A DNA stretch of 64,000 bases from Thelonectria olida (taxonomy: Eukaryota; Ascomycota; Sordariomycetes; Hypocreales; Nectriaceae): positions 24,726 through 88,725 of the forward strand of contig JAGPYM010000080.1 of NCBI GenBank assembly GCA_020736575.1, written 5' to 3'. Under the pieces are notes generated by a model. The model worked only from the letters and a program-made list of their open reading frames with translations. It searched no databases and was not told the origin of the DNA. A program made the translations under genes and the position numbers. Position 1 is the first letter of the stretch. Every line of letters starts with the position of its first letter. This document shows, piece after piece, positions 56,786 to 64,000 of this stretch.

Positions 56786-57470
56786 TGCGAATCACAAGGT
56801 GTTTTTGGCTGGTTAGAATTCAAGGTTACCTCAAGATACTCATATAGAACCATTGGAATATTTTTTGTTTTACAAAGCTGGTGATAAATAGTAGACCTGA
56901 AGAAGTAGTCGACCTCAGATGGGAGAGACTCCAAGTCGCCATTTCCACCACCGTCGAGTAGTAATTGATAACTTGGAAGTGGTCGGGCAAGAATCAACGC
57001 GCTAGGTGGTTCGACTGTTTCTGCTCCCATCAACATGCGTTTCAACACGCTCACATTTGCCATTCTGGCATTGGTGCGAATAGAAGGACACGTTTGAGAG
57101 TCGGGCCGAGCTATTGACAAATTTGCTAGGTTCTTGAATCGGTTTCTGTATTCGTGCTACACTGCGAATGGACTCGTAGCTGATCCGCTTGACATGAAAG
57201 AATCTCCAGCTTTTATCGAAGTCCGTGATCGCGTCATTCAGCTATGGAAGGGGCATGTCGTACTCTCCGCCTTCACTTAACAGCTTTCCCTAGACGAGAA
57301 CGGTGTTCAAACTCTCCTCGATCACATGGATAAGCTGAAAATGAGGAATCCATCCTTGTTCCATCTCGGATTCTTAAGATTATGAGTGATGGCGCTGGGG
57401 CATCTTCAGATCATCGCCCGAGGTTACCAAGAAGGGAAGACTAAGATGTTAATCATGTGCTGTTAACAGT
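56786..57470. other. Decayed coding remnants at the edge of the AT-rich block
   Basis: On the plus strand about 57130..57388 reads FARFLNRFLYSCYTANGLVA, DPLDMKESPAFIEVRDRVIQ, then a TAA (57278..57280), then DENGVQTLLDHMDKLKMRNP and SLFHLGFLRL to a TGA. This looks like the end of a real protein that I cannot name. A minus-strand open frame at 56758..57120 overlaps the preceding part without a motif. From about 57471 composition turns abruptly to A+T. Confidence 0.4.
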
Positions 57471-60400
57471 ATTACAGGTTACTTAATATCCTGAAATCGC
57501 TACTATAAAACACTTCCTTATAAAGATTTGCTTTAAATATTTATATAAATAATTTAATTTTATATAGTTTTTTAACTTATAAGAATTTATAAAATTATTA
57601 ATTAAAATATAAGACTTTTAAAAGTTTTATATTTTAAATACTATTAATAAAAATTATTTAATAAATAGTATATTAAATTATAAAATATTTAATTTCTTTT
57701 TATATATTTTATTTTTTAATAGAGTTTTAAATATATTTATTATTTTTAATTTATTATATAATTTAAAAAAAGAATTTATATATTTATTTAAATTTTAAAT
57801 TAAAACTATTATAAAAAGTATATAATAAAAATTTATATAAATTTAACTTTAATAATATATATATTAAATAAAAATTTATAATAAAGTGTAATAATCTGGT
57901 TAATTTCTAATAGATAAAACTAGAGGGTTTTAAGTTTATATTAGTAGAAAGATTAGGGTATTAAGGTTTAAGTAATATAATAAGTTATTATATTTAATAA
58001 TATACTTAAAGTAAATAAGTATAATTAAATTATATTAAAAGCTAAAATAGCTATATTTATTTAATATATTAAATAAATATATATATATATTAAAAGTATA
58101 CTTATAAGCTTATTAAATAGAAGTAAGTCTAATTAAGTAGCTTATTATAAGTAAATAAGTTAAAAGTTTTAGTTTACTTATATAAAGTGAGTTTAGGATC
58201 TAATATTATATAAAAACTAGGTCTATTATAGTTTTACTAGTTATAACTGCCTAGTTTTAGCCTAAGCTATAATATAATATCTCTTCTCTTATTAGTTATA
58301 CTCTTATAGCTATTTTTAAAACTACTTTTTAAATATATATTAGTATATTTCTAACTTGCTTTTTTAATTATTTTCTAATATATTAATAGAATATCTAATT
58401 AAGTTTTAAAGTGTCTTTTAAAGTTTTATAATATTTTTAAATTTAAAATAAGTAAATTAATTTTAATTACTTTTATAAAGGGTTTTAAAATTTCTATTTC
58501 TAGAATAAATATACTAGTTCTTATTATAACTATTAACAAATTTAAGTTTAAAATAATACTTTATTCTTATTATATTTCTTATAAATATATATATAAAATA
58601 TTAAATAATAATTTTAAAAAATATAGTTTTTATATTAATAAGGGCTATTCTTATAATATAATTAGTATTTTCTTTTACTTATATAAGTATTCTTTTAGTT
58701 TTTTTTTGTTTTTTTTTATAATTTTTTATTAAATAATTATAATAACTTATATTATTTCTAAAGTAAAATACTTTAATAAAAAGAATTAGAGTTAGAAGAG
58801 AAGTTTTTTAAAAAGTAGGCTGCTTTTTAATTTCTTTAAATAGAGTTTAATTAATTTTTAAATCTTTTAAAATATATGTGTTATTAGTATTAGTTTTTAA
58901 TAATAAGAGGTTATAAAATAACTTATTAGAGTTTTAAGTTATTAAAAGAATTAGAGTTATTAAAATAGGTAAAATATAAGGCTACTATTAATTTTTAGTA
59001 TTAGTTTATATTAATATTATTAATAAGAATTCTATTAATTTTAATCTTTTATTTAGTTTTAATATTATTAGTAAAAGTTTTTTAAGAGGTATTATATATA
59101 AGTAAGGTTTTTTAATATAATATATTTTTTTTAATTAATAAGCTATTTAATTTATTTATTTATTTATTTTAATTATATTAAAAATTTCTTTTATTTTATA
59201 TTTTTAAAGTTTTTAATTTTAATTTCTAGTTTATTACCTATTTTAATTATAATTATTCCTTTTATTAGTTTAAATAAGAAAATATAAAAGATTAAATAGA
59301 ATTTAACTTTTAATAGTAAGTTTAATTTATAATTATTTTTTAAGATTTTCTTTAAGATTTTATAAGGTCTAATATATTTATAATTAAGTTTTTTATTTAG
59401 TTTTTTATATTAATATTTTTTATAATAAGGAGTATTATATTTCCTTCTAAAAAGATAAGTCCTTTTAACTTTTTCTAATTATAATATTTTTTATATATTT
59501 TTAAATAAAAGAAAGTTTTATATATATTCTTTTATATAAATTTTTAAATTAATTTAATACAAGAATAGCTATTAGTATAAGTAGTTTATTTTTTAATTTT
59601 TATAAGTATTTAAAGTAAATTTAAAATTTATATAATTTAATATAATTTTAATACTTTTATTAGTAATTATATTATATACTAATTATACTATTAGTAACTT
59701 TTTAATTTAATTATTCTAAATATAATTAATATAATAATAAAAGTAAGTTTTTAAAATTTAATTTATTTATTTAATTTGCCTATTAATTTATAATTTTTAA
59801 ATAGTAATTAACTTATAATTAGTCTAATTCTTATTATAAGGTACTATTAAAAGTTTAAAAAAAAGGGTAGTTTTCTATTTAAAATAATTATATTAAGTAA
59901 TTTATATATACTAATAATATTTTATAAGAAAATATAAGAAAATCCTTTTATATTAGTTACTTTTTAATATAAAATAAAATAAGAAAATTTAATAAGTTTA
60001 TTTATAATAATTAGAATATTATTATAAGCTATACTTATAATAGGTTTAGTAATAAAAATAGTTTTATAATAAAATTTATAATATTTAAATCTTATAATTA
60101 TTCCGTAACTAATATAAGTTATAGTTTTTTATAAGATTTATATTATTATACTTTTATTTTATTATAAATAAAATATTATTTAATTATTTTTTAATTATTT
60201 TTTTAACTTTAGGAAATAAAATATTATTTTAACTTATTTAAAGGTTTTATTAATTTTTTAGAATTTATAAAATGGGTATTTATAAATCTCTTATATAAGG
60301 TCTTTTATAAGTATTTTAATACTTATTACTTATTAGTCTTTTTATTATTTAATAATTATTTATTATATTTTAAAATTTATTTAAATAGTAGACTTTTTTA

Positions 60401-63400
60401 TTTTATTATATATACTATTATAAGGGTTTATTTTCTTTTTTATATTATAATAATATATTTTTATATAAAGTGTTTTTTAAATATATAGTGTAAAAGCTAT
60501 TTTTTAATTTTTATTTTACTTATATTAAAATTAGATTATTAGCTAATAGTATTAGCTTTACTATTTTTAATCCCTTTTTATATTTAATAATATAATTAAA
60601 TTTAAAAAGGTATTTAATATATTTAAATTATTATCTGCTAAATTATAATATAATAGTAAAATATAATATATTTTTATAATTTATATAAATTATAATTTAA
60701 TAGTAGCTTTTAAGTAAATATTATTAGAACTTTTTAAAAGTTTAAATTATTATAAGAAACTCTTTATTATAAATAGAGTAGTTAAATTTTATTTTATATA
60801 ATTTATAAGAGTAAAATATAATTAGGTATAATTTTCTATTATTAATATATTATCTAATTTAGGCTTTTAGGGTGAAATTTAAAGAGTCTATTTTTAATTT
60901 AATAGATTATATAAGGTTAAATATTTTAAATATTAGTTTATTAAAAATAAGATTTTTAATTTTATTAAAAGCTTTTTAAGTATTAAGTTTTTAAATAAAT
61001 ATTTAATCTTTTTTTATTTATTTTATAAGAGGTATAACTATTCTTTTAAATTTTTTAAAAACTTATAATAGTAACTTATAAATTTTAAAAAGGCTTATAC
61101 TTTTTTAATTATTATTAGTATTAGCTCATTTTTAATAGTTAAGATTTTCTATTTATTTATTTTAATTTCTTCTAATAAGATTTTATAATTTAAAAATATA
61201 ACTTTTTATATATAAAATTACTTTTAATAAGTTTAATTAAAAGCTTAATATTTTATAACACTTATAGTACTTTATAAATATATTTTATATAATTATTTTA
61301 TTATTTAAAAAGATTAAAATATTATTTAAATAGTATATTATAAATATATTTAAATATTTTATAATATATAATTAATTATTTATTAGAATATTATAACTAT
61401 ATTAATAAGACTAAAAGGTATAATAAATTATATATAAAATTTAAATTTTATTTTAAATATAATTTTCTATTTATATTCTTTTTTAATATAGATTAGGTTA
61501 TAAGCTCTTTTAAATTAAATATAGTAAAGATTTTCTTACCTTATAAGTAATTTTTAGTTTACTAATTAAAAGTAAAAGTATATAATTTTTAATTATAATA
61601 TTATTAAGCTTATAATAATTTATAATAAGTTAGAGTTTATTTAAATAAGGCTTTAAAATAAATATAATTAAGTAGCTAGTAAATAATTTAAAAATTTTAA
61701 TATATTCTTTTTAATATATTCTTAAAGTATTTTTTAAGTGTTTATAATTATATTTATTAAAGTTATAAATCTTATAAAATATTATTAATATTTATTTTTA
61801 AGTTAAATCTTATAACTTATTCAAAATGCTCTAGTAGACCTATTTTTAGTTTTTTAATAAATAATTTCTTATAAACTTAATATTATATTAGTATATTTTT
61901 AAGTTTATTATTAGATAATACTTTTTTTTATTATTTAAGGTTTTTATTTATTTATATATATTTTTTTAAGAAATATAATTATTTATTATATTATTATACT
62001 TACCTTTTTTATATTTATATTATATTCCTTTTAAAGGTTATATCTTTTATAAGTTAGGGAGTGTTTTTATTATTATTTTATTATATTTTTTATTTTTTTA
62101 ATAGAAGTTTAAACTTTTATATTATTTAAATTGTTATTTATATTATTAGTTATATTATTTTAAAAGGTTTATATTTAGTTAGTATACTAACTAATAAGGG
62201 GGTTATATTAGTAAAATTATAAATAATTTAAAAGTAAGTTATATTTTTAAAGGGGTATAGTATTAAGATTAACTTTCTAATTTTTTCTTTTTATAAATAT
62301 TTTAAAGTAATTAATCTTATAAATAAGTTATTTATTTTTATATTTAAATAGTTTTTTTTTTATATTAAATATTTTATAAGAAATATTTTTATCTTTTTAT
62401 AATAGTTTCAAATAATTAACTACTTATAAATTAACTCTATTTATTTCTATTTTACTATTTACTAATATAATACACTATTATCTTTTAATTTATACTTATA
62501 ATATTATTTATTATTATAATAATATATTATTAGGTTTTTATATTATATATATAACTCTTTTTAAAAGCTTTATAACTTTTTTTTATTTTAACTAGTCTTA
62601 TTATTTTATTATAAGTAGTATTTATTATTTCTTAACTATTTATATATATTTTAAACTTAGTATTTTATAATTTTATTTTATAAATTATATATATTATAAG
62701 GTTATATTATTTATTTTAAGTGTATTTAATACTAGTTTACTATTTTAGCTTATTTATATATAAAGCACTTTTAATATTAATATTTAAATATATTATCTAT
62801 TTTATTTATATACTTTTTAATAAGGGGTATATATATTTTATAAAGATAGTAATATTTAAGTATAATAGTCAATTTATATTTTTTAATATATAAGGTTTAT
62901 AATTTAATACTATTTTCTTATAAAATGTAGTTTTAATTATATTAAGTAGTAGTTATTTTAAGTTTTATATAGTAGGTGCTATATATATATATAATTATAA
63001 TATAATACTTATAAAATTATATAATAGTTAGGGTATATTATATTTAAAATAAGTATATTATTTTTATAAACTAGTATAATTTATAATTTCCTATTTAGAT
63101 TATTTATTAGTTTATATTATAAATATAAAACTTTTTAATAGTAGTTTATTATTATTTAATAATTAATTTATAAATTAAATATACTTATTAAGTTTCCTTT
63201 TTAATATTTTCTTTTAAAATAGTATTATTAGTTTTAAATATTTCTCCTTTTTTAATATTTTATAATTATAAACTTATTATATTAGAATACTATTAGTAAG
63301 TAAGTTTAGAAATATATATTAAATATTAATAGGCAATTTAAATTCCTATATTTATTTTAAATTTAATAATATTAAAAATAGTTTTAAAATGTTATTTTAT

Positions 63401-64000
63401 TTTAAATTATAAGTTTTTATTATATAAGGTTACTAAGGTTTTAATTTACTAGGTTTAATTTAAAAGCTTTTATAATAGTTTAGCTTATATAGCTATTTTA
63501 TTAGGGCTTTATTAAATAGTTATATATTTTAATAAGTTATTATAATATATTATTATAAAGAATATTACTTCCTTTTAAGCGTATTACTTTAGGTTTTTAG
63601 GCTATTATAAGAATATTTATACTATTTTAATTTATTAGGTTTACTTTTAATAGTTTAAGGATTAGTTTTTATATAAAGTATTTAATAATATTTTATTTAT
63701 ATAAGTTAGCTTAAGTATTTTATTAAATTATTATATTAATATTATTATATTAGCTTTTATTTATTTTTTATATAAACTTTATAATATTAAAAGTATAGTA
63801 CTTTAAGGGATTCTTTTATTATTATAATTACTTTATATTATTATAAGGGTTTTCTTTAGAATTTTCTAGTTAAATTTATTATTTCTTAATATATTAATTA
63901 GTACTTTTATTTATTTCTTATTTTTATAAATCTAATAATCTTTTAAGTAGGTTTTTTATATATTATAAGTTATATTTTCTATTTTCCTTTCTATTAAAGC
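57471..64000. repeat. AT-rich, RIP-like block reaching the window edge
   Basis: Over 6.5 kb of DNA is dominated by A and T with TA, TTAA and ATTA everywhere. The few G or C bases sit mainly in AG, GT, CT or AC contexts. No open frame survives on either strand. The left border is sharp. The extent and the near absence of CpA/TpG-derived coding sense fit one or more transposons destroyed by RIP, as in the gene-free isochores of filamentous ascomycetes. No terminal repeats, target-site duplications or reverse-transcriptase motifs could be read. A centromeric or subtelomeric location is possible but not shown. Confidence 0.8.

Noticed and set aside
57471..64000. Attempt to read a reverse transcriptase or transposase in the AT-rich block
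   Set aside because: No frame of useful length and no motif survives on either strand. Any assignment would be guesswork.

Overview
The window looks like nuclear DNA of a filamentous ascomycete (Pezizomycotina, probably Sordariomycetes). Genes are split by short introns of about 50-100 bp with GT-AG ends and CTAAC-like branch sites. The families are typical of moulds: WSC-glyoxal oxidase, RTA1, NmrA-like, M43 protease, ankyrin/NACHT-type proteins and CHAT proteases. Two blocks of extreme A+T content (about 23.9-24.5 kb and 57.5-64.0 kb) have the look of RIP-mutated repeats. Exon joins below were worked out by eye from splice sites and reading frame. Family names rest on recognised motifs, not database searches.

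Layout. 0.6-4.7 kb: secreted M43 metalloprotease, a protein with a CorA-like membrane tail, and an N-terminally truncated FAD monooxygenase. 4.9-7.0 kb: large C2H2 zinc-finger protein (minus). 7.6-8.4 kb: relic of a CocE/S15-type hydrolase whose catalytic serine codon now reads Asn. 10.3-14.2 kb: a long ankyrin-repeat gene (minus) with frame breaks and a stop. 18.5-21.9 kb: an intact four-WSC glyoxal oxidase with a GC-AG intron. 24.8-25.5 kb: LITAF-domain protein. 29.7-31.4 kb: secreted ALO-type FAD oxidase. 32.4-33.9 kb: DUF3445 (haem-dependent oxidative N-demethylase-like) protein.

The most notable locus is 35.5-40.9 kb. A 294-residue gasdermin-like protein (minus) is divergently paired, across a 420-bp shared promoter, with a 1326-residue TPR-CHAT caspase-like protease (plus) that keeps its His1139/Cys1178 dyad. 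This is the layout of fungal pore-former/protease cell-death modules, and both genes look intact.

From 42 kb rightwards: a secreted alpha/beta hydrolase, relics of an ankyrin protein, a Zn-cluster regulator and an RTA1 protein, an NmrA-like gene with two premature stops, a bZIP/DUF3425 regulator, an intact RTA1 transporter, a fragment of a xylose-isomerase-like TIM barrel, a short-chain dehydrogenase with two premature stops, and a broken PD-(D/E)XK-like gene next to the AT-rich right end. In the better-preserved pseudogenes nearly every in-frame stop is TAA or TAG where Gln (CAA/CAG) would be acceptable. That fits C-to-T decay spreading from the AT-rich blocks, although the rest of those reading frames is surprisingly well kept.
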